A stretch of 28,578 nt of DNA from Pseudomonadota bacterium (GCA_023428515.1 JAEYXI010000507.1:1-28578), one strand, 5' to 3'; counted from the stretch's first letter, positions 8,304 to 17,761 are shown. Notes: generated from the sequence alone by a model not told the origin. A program made the numbers and translations.

Positions 8304-9134
8304 ATGGACGACATGAATCCGATCCCCTGGCCCAACGGGGCGCGTTGCGCCGTCATGCTTACCTTCGATTTCGACGCCGAGACGTTGTGGCTGTCGCGCG
8401 ACCCCGACAATGCCCGCCGTCCCGGAGTTCTCTCGCAGGGCGTCTATGGCGGCAAGACCGGCGTGCCGAAGATCCTGGAACTGCTGCGCGAGGAAGAGCT
8501 CAAGGGCACCTTCTTCACCCCCGGCTGGACGGCCGAGAAGTACCAGGATCGCATGGAAGCGATCGTCGCCGGCGGCCACGAGATCGGCCATCACGGCTAT
8601 CTGCACGAATGGATCGACCCCGACTATCCCGAAAAAGAACGCGAGGCGCTCGAGAAGGGCCTGGAGTCGCTTAAGAAGTCGGTCGGCATCCGCCCCGTGG
8701 GATATCGCTCGCCCGCCGTCGAGACCTCCGACAACATGATCGGCATGCTGCAGGAATACGGCTTCCTCTACGACAGCTCGCTGATGGACCAGGTCAGCCC
8801 CTACCGGCATATCCTCAAGGACGGCAAGCGCGGCCCGGTCGAATTGCCCTGGCATTGGAGCATCGATGATGCGCCCTACACGCTGTTCGCGATCAAGACG
8901 CCGCGCGCGATCATGACCAACGAGCACATCCTGAGCATCTGGAAGCAGGAGTTCACCGAGATCTATCGCTGGGGCGGCCTCGTTAATGTCGTCACCCATC
9001 CGCAGATCATCGGCCGGCCGTCCAGGCTTGCCATGCTCCGGGAATTCATCGCCTTCATGCGCCGCTCGCCCGACGTCTGGTTCGCCACGGGCAAGGAAGT
9101 GGCAGAGGCATGGGCTTCCAAAGAGACTAGCTAA
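8304..9134 (+). CDS. Polysaccharide deacetylase-fold amidohydrolase (PuuE/HpPgdA-like)
   Basis: A 276-residue NodB-fold protein. Motif 1 is TFDFDAE (Asp22, Asp24) and motif 2 is HEIGHHGYLHE, giving the His97-x3-His101 pair expected to bind the metal. GYRSPA (motif 3) and a later LPWHWSIDD are also present. Cytoplasmic members with the HEIGHHGY motif include Helicobacter PgdA relatives and the cofactor-independent allantoinase PuuE, so the reaction may be hydrolysis of a C-N bond in a small amide, not cell-wall deacetylation. The lack of a signal peptide and the operon with a LIV-type importer favour a small-molecule role. The start is an ATG at 8304, with an in-frame alternative at 8313. It follows the C45 gene by 12 bp. 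Confidence 0.88.
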   Translation: MDDMNPIPWPNGARCAVMLTFDFDAETLWLSRDPDNARRPGVLSQGVYGGKTGVPKILELLREEELKGTFFTPGWTAEKYQDRMEAIVAGGHEIGHHGYLHEWIDPDYPEKEREALEKGLESLKKSVGIRPVGYRSPAVETSDNMIGMLQEYGFLYDSSLMDQVSPYRHILKDGKRGPVELPWHWSIDDAPYTLFAIKTPRAIMTNEHILSIWKQEFTEIYRWGGLVNVVTHPQIIGRPSRLAMLREFIAFMRRSPDVWFATGKEVAEAWASKETS

Positions 9135-9153
9135 TCGAAAGCCGTAGCCCGCG

Positions 9154-10032
9154 ATGATATTGTTTCTGCAAACCACATTGAACGGACTGGTGCTGGGGGG
9201 ATTGTACTCCCTGGCGGCGGTCGGCTTCTCACTGGTCTTCGGCGTCATGGGGATCGTCAACCTTACCCATGGCATCTTCGTCATCGCGGGCGCCTACGGC
9301 GCGCTGCTCCTTTACAGGGAACTGGGGCTAGATCCGCTTCTGGCGGTGATCCCCGTCGGCGCGGTTCTTTTCGCCGTCGGCTATCTCTACCAGCGGACGA
9401 TCATCCACTGGGCGGTGTCGCGCGCCACGCTGGTTGCCTCGCTCGTCGTCACCTTCGGCGTGGCGATGATCGTGCGCAACATCATGCAACTGATATTCGG
9501 CCCCGACGCCCAGACGATCACGCCGAGCTACTCCTTCACCAGCCTGACGTTCGGCCCGCTGCAGATCGACCTGGTGCGCGTGCTCGCGCTCTGCGCGAGC
9601 CTCGTCCTGCTGCTGTTGCTGGCGCTGGTGCTGGTACGCACGCATTTCGGACGCGCCGTGAGGGCTACCGCCCAGCAGCCGCTGGCGGCGGAGCTTTCCG
9701 GCATCAACGTGCGCAACCTGCATGGCCTGACATTCGGCCTCAGCGCCGCGTTGGCCGGCGCCTCGGGCGCGATCATCGGCATCGTCCAGCCGTTTTCCGC
9801 CGCCAGCGAAGTCACCTGGACGCTCAACGCATTCATCGTCGTGGTGCTCGGCGGCATCGGCAGCCCGGCGGGTGCATTGATCGGCGGCATCCTGCTCGGC
9901 CTGATCAACGCCTACACCGCACAATACATCGGGCCGTCCCTGACCACCGCGATGATGTTCCTCGTCCTCGTGTTCATGCTGCTCGTCCGCCCGCAAGGCC
10001 TGCTGGGCAATGCTTTCGGGGAAACCAGATGA
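9154..10032 (+). CDS. LivH-type ABC permease
   Basis: A 292-residue inner-membrane permease with about eight hydrophobic segments. The N-terminal half carries the family signature GLVLGGLYSLAAVGFSLVFG followed by MGIVNLTHG. The cytoplasmic coupling segment lies near LAAELSGINVRNLH, and the C-terminal half includes VLGGIGSPAGALIGGILLG. It pairs with LivM to form the channel of the importer. It starts 19 bp after the deacetylase-fold gene and overlaps LivM in an ATGA. The ribosome site is weak. Confidence 0.94.
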   Translation: MILFLQTTLNGLVLGGLYSLAAVGFSLVFGVMGIVNLTHGIFVIAGAYGALLLYRELGLDPLLAVIPVGAVLFAVGYLYQRTIIHWAVSRATLVASLVVTFGVAMIVRNIMQLIFGPDAQTITPSYSFTSLTFGPLQIDLVRVLALCASLVLLLLLALVLVRTHFGRAVRATAQQPLAAELSGINVRNLHGLTFGLSAALAGASGAIIGIVQPFSAASEVTWTLNAFIVVVLGGIGSPAGALIGGILLGLINAYTAQYIGPSLTTAMMFLVLVFMLLVRPQGLLGNAFGETR

Positions 10033-11006
10033 GACGTCCGCTCGCAATCATTCTCGGCGTCGCCGTCGTCGTCCTGGCTGCCCTGCTGCCGATCTGGCTC
10101 GGACCGTTCTACACGCGCGTCGTCCAGTTCTTCTTCTTCTCGGCTGCACTTGCCGTGGCATGGAACATACTGGGCGGGTTCGCCGGCTACTGGAGTTTCG
10201 GGCATACGGTCTTCATCGGCATGGGTGCCTTTGCAGCAGCCCATTTCGGCATGCAGGTCGGCACGTTCGGCACCGGGCCTGTCTCCATGATCCTGCCCCT
10301 GCTCTTCGCCGGCCTGGTCTGCGGCGGGTTCGCGGCGCTCATCGCCTATCCGGTGCTCAGGCTTCGCGGGATCTATTTCGCCATCGTAATGCTCGGCGTC
10401 AGCCAGGCTGTGGGCGAACTCGCCAACAACGTCTCCTGGTTCCAGGGCGACGTCGGCCTCTTCCTCGCCAGCCCGGTTCCTTCCGGCATGGCTCCCGAGG
10501 ACTTCTTCTACTACATCTTCGGCGGCCTGCTGCTTCTCGCCTTCCTGCTCAGCCTGCTAATCCGCAATAATCGCCTCGGCTACGGGCTGCTTGCCATTCG
10601 CGAGGACGAAGACACGGCCATGATGCTCGGCGTGGCGACGGAGCGGTTCAAGATCATCGCCTTCGTCCTGTCGGCGGTGCTCGTCGGGCTTCTCGGCGCG
10701 GTCTATGGCTATAGCGTCGGCTATTTCACCACATACACCGTGTTCCGGCTCGATTTCAGCCTGAACATGATCGTCTTCTGCCTGATCGGCGGGATCGGCA
10801 CCCTGTTCGGCCCGATCATCGGCACGGCGGTGATGCTCTTCCTGACGCAGGTCCTGCTCTCGCGCTTCCTCGACATCCACCTCCTCATCACCGGCCTCCT
10901 CGTCGTCGCGATCATCCTTCTCATGCCGGGTGGGATACTGGGCGCCCTGACACGCAACCGGCGCAAGAACCTGCCGAAGGAAGCCACCGTGGAGTCCAGG
11001 CCGTGA
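10029..11006 (+). CDS. LivM-type ABC permease
   Basis: A 325-residue second permease of the HAAT importer. Diagnostic segments are AWNILGGFAGYWSFGH with GMGAFAAA after it, LRGIYFAIVMLG, the coupling region LAIREDEDTAMMLGV, and GGIGTLFGPIIGTAV near the C-terminus. About nine to ten membrane segments are visible, with a basic tail (RNRRKN). It overlaps LivH by four bases (ATGA) and LivG by four (GTGA), indicating translational coupling. Confidence 0.94.
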   Translation: MRRPLAIILGVAVVVLAALLPIWLGPFYTRVVQFFFFSAALAVAWNILGGFAGYWSFGHTVFIGMGAFAAAHFGMQVGTFGTGPVSMILPLLFAGLVCGGFAALIAYPVLRLRGIYFAIVMLGVSQAVGELANNVSWFQGDVGLFLASPVPSGMAPEDFFYYIFGGLLLLAFLLSLLIRNNRLGYGLLAIREDEDTAMMLGVATERFKIIAFVLSAVLVGLLGAVYGYSVGYFTTYTVFRLDFSLNMIVFCLIGGIGTLFGPIIGTAVMLFLTQVLLSRFLDIHLLITGLLVVAIILLMPGGILGALTRNRRKNLPKEATVESRP

Positions 11007-11752
11007 GCGAGATGATCCTTTCCGGCCGCGGCGTGACGAAGAAGTTCCGCGGCCTCACCGCGATCGAGAATGTCGATTTCGACATTCCGGAAGGCACGAT
11101 CTACGGCCTCATCGGGCCGAACGGCGCCGGCAAGTCGACGCTGTTCAACCTGATCACTGGATATTACGAGTTGAGCGCGGGGGAGATTCAGTTCCGTGGC
11201 GCTTCGACGGCGGGTGTGCCGACCTATCGGCTCAACCAGCGCGGCATCGCCCGCGCCTTCCAGATATCGAAGCCCTTCCCTGCCCTGACGGTGAAAGAGA
11301 ACGTCAGCGGCGGCGCCATGTTCGGCCGCCCGGAGCGCGTCGATCCCGAAAAGGTGACGATGGAAGCGCTGCGCACGGCCGGCATCGAGGACCTGGCGGA
11401 CCGCACCGCGCAGGGCCTGACGGTCGGCTCGCTACGCAAGCTGGAGATCGCACGCGCCATCGCGACGCGGCCAAGCCTGCTTCTCGCGGACGAGCCCTGC
11501 GCCGGCCTCAACCCGACCGAGACGGAAGAGATGGTCAGATGCCTGCGCAATGTGCGCGAGCGCGGCACGACAGTCTGGCTGGTCGAACACGACATGAAGG
11601 CCGTCACCAGCATCTGCGACAGGATCATCGTGATCGACGCCGGCCGCAAGATCGCCGAAGGCACGCCCAAGGAGGTCGTCAGCAATCCGAAAGTGATCTC
11701 CGCCTATCTCGGCGCGCCGCTGCCGGAGGAGTCCGCCTCGCATGCCGGCTGA
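11003..11752 (+). CDS. LivG-type ABC transporter ATP-binding protein
   Basis: A 249-residue nucleotide-binding subunit. Walker A GPNGAGKST (residues 38-46), ARAFQISKPFPALTV (Q-loop region), Walker B LLLADE with GLNPTE, and H-loop EHDMKAV (His196) are intact. The ABC signature is degenerate: LTVGS (139-143) followed by LRKLEIARA stands where LivG proteins usually have LSYGQ. LEIARA itself is conserved, so the subunit is placed with confidence. The start is a GTG overlapping the LivM stop. With LivF, LivH, LivM and the binding protein it completes the importer. Confidence 0.92.
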   Translation: MSEMILSGRGVTKKFRGLTAIENVDFDIPEGTIYGLIGPNGAGKSTLFNLITGYYELSAGEIQFRGASTAGVPTYRLNQRGIARAFQISKPFPALTVKENVSGGAMFGRPERVDPEKVTMEALRTAGIEDLADRTAQGLTVGSLRKLEIARAIATRPSLLLADEPCAGLNPTETEEMVRCLRNVRERGTTVWLVEHDMKAVTSICDRIIVIDAGRKIAEGTPKEVVSNPKVISAYLGAPLPEESASHAG

Positions 11753-12944
11753 TCACCTCGGCGCCGGCATACTGAAGCCCTTGGAAATCGATGATGCGGC
11801 GATCCTCGCAGGGATCGTCGAATGGGTCGGGATGGAAACGCCGTCGGATCGGCCCGATCTGATCGAGAAGTTTCTCGATCATGTGCAAGCCTCCTTCGAA
11901 GGGCTGCCTGTCGGCATCCGCCGCGTGCCGCCGCGCGACGGTTTCGGCGGCCATATGGTCCTTACCTACGCGCCGGATGGCTGCAACCTGCCGCCTGCCC
12001 TGCTGATGGGCCATGTCGACACGGTCTGGGCTGCGGGCACGCTGGAGCAGCGCCCGGTCCGCCGCGAGGGGGACCGGGTCTACGGTCCCGGCATATACGA
12101 CATGAAGGCTGGCTCCTATATCGCCACGGAAACGTTGCGCCGTCTCGCCATCGCCGGGCATGTTCCGCCGCGGCCGATCGTGGTGCTGCTGAACAGCGAC
12201 GAGGAGATCGGCAGCGACTCCTCCCGAAGCCTGATCGAAGAACTCGCCGGCGAGGCCGCATTCGTGCTGGTGCCAGAGCCGGCGGTCGGCCCTGGCATCG
12301 CCGCGGTGACCTCCCGCAAGGGATGGGGCCGCTTCACGATCCGCGCGCATGGCCGCTCGGCCCACGCAGGCGGCAACCTTGCGGAAGGCCGCAGCGCGAT
12401 CCGCGAGATTGCCCGGCAGGTCATCGACATCGAAGGCCTGAACGACACCGTGCCCGAAGCGTCCTTCAATGTTGGCACGGTTCGCGGCGGCACGCGCGGC
12501 AACGTCGTTCCCGCCGAAGCGGAGATAGAGGTCGACATGCGCATGACGGACGCGGCGACCGGCGATCGCATGCTGCAGCACATCCTTTCACTCACGCCGC
12601 ACGGGTCGGATGTCCGGCTCGATATATCCGGCGGCATCAACCGTCCGCCCTTCCTGCGCAGCGCCGCGGTTGGCCAGCTCTACGAGAGCACTCGGAATCT
12701 CGCCGGGAAACTGGGCTTCGACCTGCCGGAGACCGCGCGCGGCGGCGTGTCGGACGGCAATTTCGCCGCTGCGCTCGGGCGGCCTGTCCTTGACGGGCTC
12801 GGCTGCGGCGGCCACGGCGCGCATGCCGAAGACGAGCATATCCTCGTCTCGACCATCGCCTCGCGCGCAGCCCTCATCCATGCCATGCTCATGTCCGCCG
12901 ATTTCCAGTCGGAGGCGCTGGGCGAACGGGATCAGCCGGCCTGA
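11742..12944 (+). CDS. M20-family metallopeptidase, carboxypeptidase G2-like (second copy)
   Basis: A 400-residue zinc peptidase related to, but clearly different from, the one at 2850-3998. Metal and catalytic motifs are MGHVDTVW (His91, Asp93), YGPGIYDMKAG (Asp120), NSDEEIGSDSS (Glu154, Glu155), VPEP and GHGAHAEDEHI near the end. The dimerisation domain begins around WGRFTIRAHGRSAHAGG. No signal peptide, so cytoplasmic. The ATG overlaps the LivG stop by 11 bases, so it is translationally coupled to the importer and very likely acts on its cargo or on the product of the C45 or deacetylase-fold enzyme. Two CPG2-like enzymes in one island suggest a substrate with more than one amide bond, or two related substrates. 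Confidence 0.9.
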   Translation: MPADHLGAGILKPLEIDDAAILAGIVEWVGMETPSDRPDLIEKFLDHVQASFEGLPVGIRRVPPRDGFGGHMVLTYAPDGCNLPPALLMGHVDTVWAAGTLEQRPVRREGDRVYGPGIYDMKAGSYIATETLRRLAIAGHVPPRPIVVLLNSDEEIGSDSSRSLIEELAGEAAFVLVPEPAVGPGIAAVTSRKGWGRFTIRAHGRSAHAGGNLAEGRSAIREIARQVIDIEGLNDTVPEASFNVGTVRGGTRGNVVPAEAEIEVDMRMTDAATGDRMLQHILSLTPHGSDVRLDISGGINRPPFLRSAAVGQLYESTRNLAGKLGFDLPETARGGVSDGNFAAALGRPVLDGLGCGGHGAHAEDEHILVSTIASRAALIHAMLMSADFQSEALGERDQPA

Positions 12945-12978
12945 TCAGTTATCCCTGTGCGAATCGGCCTGCGCGCAT

Positions 12979-14886
12979 CTAACGGCTTTCGCAAATCCAA
13001 ACCTGCATTGAACCTTTGGTGCGGTTGTTCCACAGGTAGTAAGGCAACGCCGTCAGCGTACAATCCTCGACTGCCGGCGGCGCGCTGCGGTAAAGCCCCT
13101 CGCCCCACCCTTCATCCGTCACGCGCTGCGCGGCCGCTGTTAGGGCGACGATACCGTCGAACATGTCGCTCCTCTCCTCAGCCTTGACGTTCGCGCCACG
13201 CGGCAGTTCCATCTGCTGAACACGACCTCCCGGGTTGTCGGTTTCCTCGACGCAATAAACCAGCGGTCCGCGCTTCAGCGCCACGCGGCCGACGTCTTCC
13301 TTGACCGCCGGATGGGCATAGATGCGCTCGGGCGGCATCGGCAGCTCGAGCGCGATCCTGTCGCCTTTTTGCCAGGTCCGCCGGATCGACAGATAGCCCG
13401 CTTCGGTGCCGTTCTTCACATCGACCGGCTCGCCGTTGACCGAGGCGGTGGCGCCTTGCGTCCAGCCGGGAATACGGAGCTTGACGGTAAAGTCGGCCGG
13501 CCCCTCCGGGTTTACCTCGATCGCGATCGAGCCCGACCATGGATAGGTGCTGGTCTCGCGGAGAAACACCTTGCTGCCGGAAAGCTCGACCGTGGTCGAG
13601 ACGCCTCCGTAGAGGTGGAAGGCCACCGCGTCGTCGCTGGCCGAGACGAAATAGCCGCCGACCGACGCGACCAGGCGTGACGAATTCATCGTGCAGCATG
13701 GGCAAGTGTGCCACGCCCAGCGGCTGTGGCGGCCGTCGCTATCCAGCGGATTGGAATAGAAATAATGCTCGCCATCACGCGACAGGCCGGTAAGCGCGCC
13801 GTTGAACAGCGCCTGCTCCAGCACGTCAGCGTAGCGGCCGTCGAGGTCGAGATGCAGCATGCGCTGCGCCCAGAAGATCAGCGCGACGGAGGCGCAGGTC
13901 TCCGCATAGGCAGTATCGTTGGGCAGGTCGTAGTCCTCGGTGAAACCTTCATTCGCCGCCGCCGGTCCGAGGCCCGAGGTGATATAGATCTTCGACGCCA
14001 TGACGTCGGCCCACAGCACTTCGCAGGCGCGCTTGAGGCTGCCGTCGTTGAGCTCGGCAGCGAGGTCGGCCATCGCGGAAAACATGTACATCGCCCGCAC
14101 CGCATGGCCGACCACCTTGGTCTGCTCGCGCACCGGCCTGTGCGACTGGTTGTATTCGTAGCTCTTCGCCCAGAAATCTTTTGGGCTCTCGCCGCGCGCC
14201 TCGGCTTCCGCATCGAAATAATGCGGCTGGCGGCCGCGCTCGTTGATGAAGTAGGCGGCGAGGTCGAGATGCTTCTTCTCGCCTGTCAAACGATAGAGCT
14301 TGATCAGCGCCAGCTCGATCTCCTGATGACCGCAATAGCCGCGCTTCTGGCCGGGGTTGGGGCCGAAGGTCTGGCGCACATGCTCGACATAACGCTCGAG
14401 AATGTCGAGCAAACGCCGCCTCCCGGTGGCGAGGAAATAGGCGATGCCGCCTTCGAGCAGGTGACCGAGATTGTAGAGCTCGTGATTGTCCCTGAGGTTG
14501 GACCAGCGCTTGTCGGGCTCGCGCTGCAGGTACCAGCAATTGAGGTAGCCGTCGGGCGCCTGCGCCTTCTCCAGATCGTCGGTGATCTTCTCGATCTTCG
14601 CCTCGATGTCGGCGTCGCGGCGATGCGACAGCGCGTAGGACGCCGCCTCGATCCATTTGCCGACGTCGGAGTCCCAGAACACTTGCACCGTGAAATTGTG
14701 CTCGTTGCGCGGAAAGCGCAGCGGCGGCGGCGGATTGGGTAGCGTGAGCGACTCCAATATGCCGTGCTTGCCAAGCTGGACGTGCTGGCTTGGGATGGTT
14801 CGCGTCAGCACGGTCTCCAGCCGCTCGCGCCAGAATTTTCCCTCGAGCGCCACGTCGACGAAGCGGACCGGCTTGAACTCGTTCAT
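12979..14886 (-). CDS. GH127-family glycosidase (beta-L-arabinofuranosidase-like)
   Basis: A 635-residue (alpha/alpha)6-barrel glycosidase. The zinc-cysteine active site of GH127 (HypBA1: Glu-x-Cys and a later Cys-Cys) is matched by Glu329-x-Cys331 in AYAETCAS and by Cys397-Cys398 in TCPCCTMN; the second of these areas holds the nucleophilic cysteine. Other family stretches are DGYLNCWY, GHLLEGGIAYF, GHAVRAMYM and the C-terminal beta-sandwich around LRIPGWTQGATASVNG. No signal peptide is present, so it cleaves imported oligosaccharides in the cytoplasm. It is the last gene of the sugar operon, 37 bp after the LacI gene, with GGAG ahead of its ATG. The expected substrate is a beta-L-arabinofuranosyl oligosaccharide of plant wall origin; related DUF1680 families act on other sugars, so specificity is tentative. 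Confidence 0.9.
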   Translation of the reverse strand: MNEFKPVRFVDVALEGKFWRERLETVLTRTIPSQHVQLGKHGILESLTLPNPPPPLRFPRNEHNFTVQVFWDSDVGKWIEAASYALSHRRDADIEAKIEKITDDLEKAQAPDGYLNCWYLQREPDKRWSNLRDNHELYNLGHLLEGGIAYFLATGRRRLLDILERYVEHVRQTFGPNPGQKRGYCGHQEIELALIKLYRLTGEKKHLDLAAYFINERGRQPHYFDAEAEARGESPKDFWAKSYEYNQSHRPVREQTKVVGHAVRAMYMFSAMADLAAELNDGSLKRACEVLWADVMASKIYITSGLGPAAANEGFTEDYDLPNDTAYAETCASVALIFWAQRMLHLDLDGRYADVLEQALFNGALTGLSRDGEHYFYSNPLDSDGRHSRWAWHTCPCCTMNSSRLVASVGGYFVSASDDAVAFHLYGGVSTTVELSGSKVFLRETSTYPWSGSIAIEVNPEGPADFTVKLRIPGWTQGATASVNGEPVDVKNGTEAGYLSIRRTWQKGDRIALELPMPPERIYAHPAVKEDVGRVALKRGPLVYCVEETDNPGGRVQQMELPRGANVKAEERSDMFDGIVALTAAAQRVTDEGWGEGLYRSAPPAVEDCTLTALPYYLWNNRTKGSMQVWICESR

Positions 14887-14923
14887 TCGGAAGTCTCCAT
14901 TCCAACGAAACGTCCCGGCGCCA

Positions 14924-15979
14924 TCATGATGTCGATGAGGCCCGCACGACCAGTGAACAGGGACGGCGCCTGACCCCGCTCAGCCTCTTTCCGGCGATCA
15001 TTTCGAGCAGGCTGTCGCCCGCCTCGCGGCCGAGCGCCTTGAGATTCATGTCGATGCTGGTCAGCGGCGGCCGCGCCGCAAGCGTCATGACGTCCCAATT
15101 GTCGAAGCCGACGATGGCGACGTCGGCGGGAACGCCAACCCCCATCTCGCGCAGCGCGTCCGTCGCGCCGCGGGCGATCTGGTCGTTGCCGCAGAAGATG
15201 GCGTCCGGCACTTGCGGCCTGGAAAACAAGTTCGCTATCGCCTCCCTCCCCCACGCCTCCGACCAGACGCCGGAGAGGTAGAAGCCATCGATCTCGGGCA
15301 GTCCGGCTTCGGCGAGCGCAGAACGATAGCCTTCGCGCCTGAGCCGCACAGCCTCGAAGTGCTCAGGCCCCGTGACATGCGCGATGCGCTTTCGGCCAAG
15401 CGATGCCAGATGCGCAACGGCGAGCATCGCCCCGCCCTCATCGTCGGGCAGCAGCGAGAGGGCGCCCGCGTCGTCAGCCTGTGAGAAGACGTAGATGACA
15501 GGCAGGCCGTGCGCGAGCGGCCCGATCGGGGGGCGCTTGTCGGCGCGGCGCGCCGTCACAACGAGGCCGTCGATGCGTTTTCCCAGAAGCTGGTCCAGAT
15601 GCTGGCGTTCACGTTCCCGGTCATCGGTGGCATTGCACATGAAAACCGCGATGCCGGCTTCCGCAAGACGCTCCTCCAGCGCCTCGACGATCGGGAAGGT
15701 GAAGCGCCCGAAACTGTCGTTGGAGATGATGCCGATGGTGCGCGACTTCGCGCGGTGCAGGCTCTGCGCCAGGTCGTTCGGCCGGTAGCCGATCTCGCGC
15801 GCGACGCGCAGCACTTTTTCCCGCGTTTCCTGGCTGAGCCGACCGCCAGCGTTGAGCGCCTTCGACGCCGTGCCGATCGACACCTCGGCGATACGCGCCA
15901 CGTCGCGAATGGTTGGCGCGCCGCCAAAGGCCTGCAAGGGCGGGCGATTCTCCGGGGGCGGCGGATCGGCGTCGTGCAT
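14924..15979 (-). CDS. LacI-family transcriptional regulator
   Basis: A 351-residue repressor with a DNA-binding head at residues 23-70: TIRDVARIAEVSIGTASKAL is the helix-turn-helix and IGYRPNDLAQSL the hinge. The effector domain follows (RTIGIISND, DGLVVTARR, PDAIFCGNDQIARGATDAL, VAIVGFDNWD). An N-terminal proline-rich extension of about 20 residues precedes the head. It lies inside the operon it presumably controls, one base after the second permease gene and before GH127. The two GAAAAGCTTTTC palindromes upstream of the binding-protein gene are its probable operators, with release by an imported sugar. Confidence 0.93.
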   Translation of the reverse strand: MHDADPPPPENRPPLQAFGGAPTIRDVARIAEVSIGTASKALNAGGRLSQETREKVLRVAREIGYRPNDLAQSLHRAKSRTIGIISNDSFGRFTFPIVEALEERLAEAGIAVFMCNATDDRERERQHLDQLLGKRIDGLVVTARRADKRPPIGPLAHGLPVIYVFSQADDAGALSLLPDDEGGAMLAVAHLASLGRKRIAHVTGPEHFEAVRLRREGYRSALAEAGLPEIDGFYLSGVWSEAWGREAIANLFSRPQVPDAIFCGNDQIARGATDALREMGVGVPADVAIVGFDNWDVMTLAARPPLTSIDMNLKALGREAGDSLLEMIAGKRLSGVRRRPCSLVVRASSTS

Positions 15980-15980
15980 G

Positions 15981-16889
15981 CTACTTCACCGCGCCGCTGA
16001 GGAAACCGGCCATGTAGTATTTCTGCAGCAGCAGATAGAAGGCCATGCAGGGGATGATCGAAATGGTGATGCCGGCCTGGAGCATGCCCCAATCTGTGCC
16101 GCCGATGCTGGTCTGCTGCCGCGCTGCGGCGAGGATCAGCGGCAAGGTGAAGGAGGAATCCTTGTTCATGATCACCAGCGCCGCCAGCAACTCATTCCAA
16201 GAGGTGATGAAGGCGAACAGCGACACGGTGATCATCGCCGGCACAACGGCAGGCAGGCAGATGTGTACGAGCACCTGGAAGCTGTTGCAGCCGTCCATGG
16301 TCGCCGCCTCTTCCAGCTCGCGCGGCACCGCCTCGAAGGCGTTGCGCATCACATAGATGCTGAACGGCAGTTGGATAGCTGTGTGGACAATGGCCAGGCC
16401 AACCAGCGAGTTGTGCAGCTTGAGCTCGACGAACAGGAAAAACAACGGCGTGAGCAGCGCCTGGTAGGGCACGATCAAGCCGAGCAGGAGCACGACGAAG
16501 AGCGCCTCCTTGCCGGGAATACGGAACTTCGCCAGTCCGTAGCCTGCGGGCACCGTCAGTGCGAGGCAGAAGACGATGGTCAGCAGTGCGGCGCCCAGGC
16601 TGTTGGAGAAATAGGTCGGCAGCCCGGCCTGATAGTTCCAGAGGCGTATATAGCTGTCGAGGCTGAGGGCGGAGGGGAAGTAGGTAGGCGGGACCGCCGC
16701 CGCCTCCTGCGTCGACTTCAGCGAGGCGAGCACGGACGCAAGCATCGGCAGCAGCATGACGGTGCAGACCGCCAAGCAGATGGCCGAGACGAGATATTTG
16801 CGGCGTCCGCGCAGGAGGCTCTCGAGGAACCCGGTTTTCGCTTCCGGAGGGCGCATCATGTCTTCGGCGGCTCCGGGGAACGCGCTCAT
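15981..16889 (-). CDS. Carbohydrate ABC transporter permease, MalG-like (CUT1)
   Basis: A 302-residue inner-membrane permease with six hydrophobic segments. The EAA coupling loop is plain: VPRELEEAATMDG, then nine residues and an I-x-LP motif. The C-terminus LQKYYMAGFLSGAVK is the standard MalG-type ending (G-x-x-x-GAVK). The start is the ATG at 16889, which overlaps the upstream permease stop as ATGA and has GGAG upstream; the frame is open further to 17291 but that part is antisense-like and inside the preceding gene. It forms the channel with the next permease. Confidence 0.93.
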   Translation of the reverse strand: MSAFPGAAEDMMRPPEAKTGFLESLLRGRRKYLVSAICLAVCTVMLLPMLASVLASLKSTQEAAAVPPTYFPSALSLDSYIRLWNYQAGLPTYFSNSLGAALLTIVFCLALTVPAGYGLAKFRIPGKEALFVVLLLGLIVPYQALLTPLFFLFVELKLHNSLVGLAIVHTAIQLPFSIYVMRNAFEAVPRELEEAATMDGCNSFQVLVHICLPAVVPAMITVSLFAFITSWNELLAALVIMNKDSSFTLPLILAAARQQTSIGGTDWGMLQAGITISIIPCMAFYLLLQKYYMAGFLSGAVK

Positions 16890-17761
16890 GCGTGGCTCCG
16901 GCGGCTGAGCAGCATCTGCAGCACCGTGCAGACCAGGATGATGCCGGCGAGGATCAGCGACAGCGCCGCGCCGTAGCCGAGCTTCAGGTATGGAAATGAA
17001 TTCAGGTAGATCAGGAAGACCGAGGTGGCGGTCAGGTTGCGCGGCTGTCCGGCGGTCATGATGTAGAACTGGTCGAAGGCGAGCAGCGAGCCGATGACGC
17101 TTATCAGGGTGACGAGCAGGATGGTCCTGGCGGTGAGCGGCAGCGTGATCCTGCGCACACGCTGCCAATAGCTCGCGCCGTCGACCATCGCCGCCTCGCC
17201 GATCTCGCTGGGCACGGCGTGGATCGCGGCGACGAACAGGATGGTGCCGAAGCCGACCACCTTCCAGACGATCGAGGCGATCACCGCCCACATCGAGATG
17301 TCGGGGTCGGCGCCGAACCAGACGACCGGCTTGGCGATCACCCCGAGATCCATCAGCGCGCGGTTGATAAGCCCGAAATCATAGCTGAACAGCCAGTACC
17401 AGAGCAGGCTCGACGCGCCGAGGCCGATGACGACAGGCAGGAAGACAATGCTGCGCGAGACTTGCCGGAGCGGCCTATTCTCGGCGGTCAGCAGCGCGAG
17501 AAGGTAACCGAACACCATCAGGATCGGCGTGATGATGACTGTGTACTTCAGCGTGAATTCCAGCGAGGTCCAGAATTGCGGATCGTTCCACGCCTTGATG
17601 AAATTGCCGGCGCCGACATATTTGCGAGCCGCAATCAGCGACCAGTTGTGGAGCGACATCCAGACCATCTGGGCCAGCGGATAGACGGTGAAGACCAGCA
17701 CGAAGGCGAGCGCCGGTGCAACGTAGAGGAACCCGACAAATCTTTTCGCCTTGCTTCGCAT
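16886..17761 (-). CDS. Carbohydrate ABC transporter permease, MalF-like (CUT1)
   Basis: A 291-residue permease with six hydrophobic segments, beginning KRFVGFLYVAPALAFVLVF. YPLAQMVWMSLHNW and the EAA loop (VPSEIGEAAMVDGASYWQRV, then the ITLP motif) identify the UgpA/MalF type. It starts 75 bp after the binding-protein stop, behind a strong hairpin, and overlaps the following permease gene by four bases. No ATP-binding subunit lies in this operon. Confidence 0.93.
   Translation of the reverse strand: MRSKAKRFVGFLYVAPALAFVLVFTVYPLAQMVWMSLHNWSLIAARKYVGAGNFIKAWNDPQFWTSLEFTLKYTVIITPILMVFGYLLALLTAENRPLRQVSRSIVFLPVVIGLGASSLLWYWLFSYDFGLINRALMDLGVIAKPVVWFGADPDISMWAVIASIVWKVVGFGTILFVAAIHAVPSEIGEAAMVDGASYWQRVRRITLPLTARTILLVTLISVIGSLLAFDQFYIMTAGQPRNLTATSVFLIYLNSFPYLKLGYGAALSLILAGIILVCTVLQMLLSRRSHA

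Noticed and set aside
7608..9284. Long open frame (558 codons) antisense across the C45 and deacetylase-fold genes
   Set aside because: It spans two clear genes and their gap on the other strand; no ribosome site or recognisable motifs.
12945..12978. Terminator between the second M20 peptidase and GH127 genes
   Set aside because: The 34-bp gap between these convergent genes shows no stable stem or T-run.
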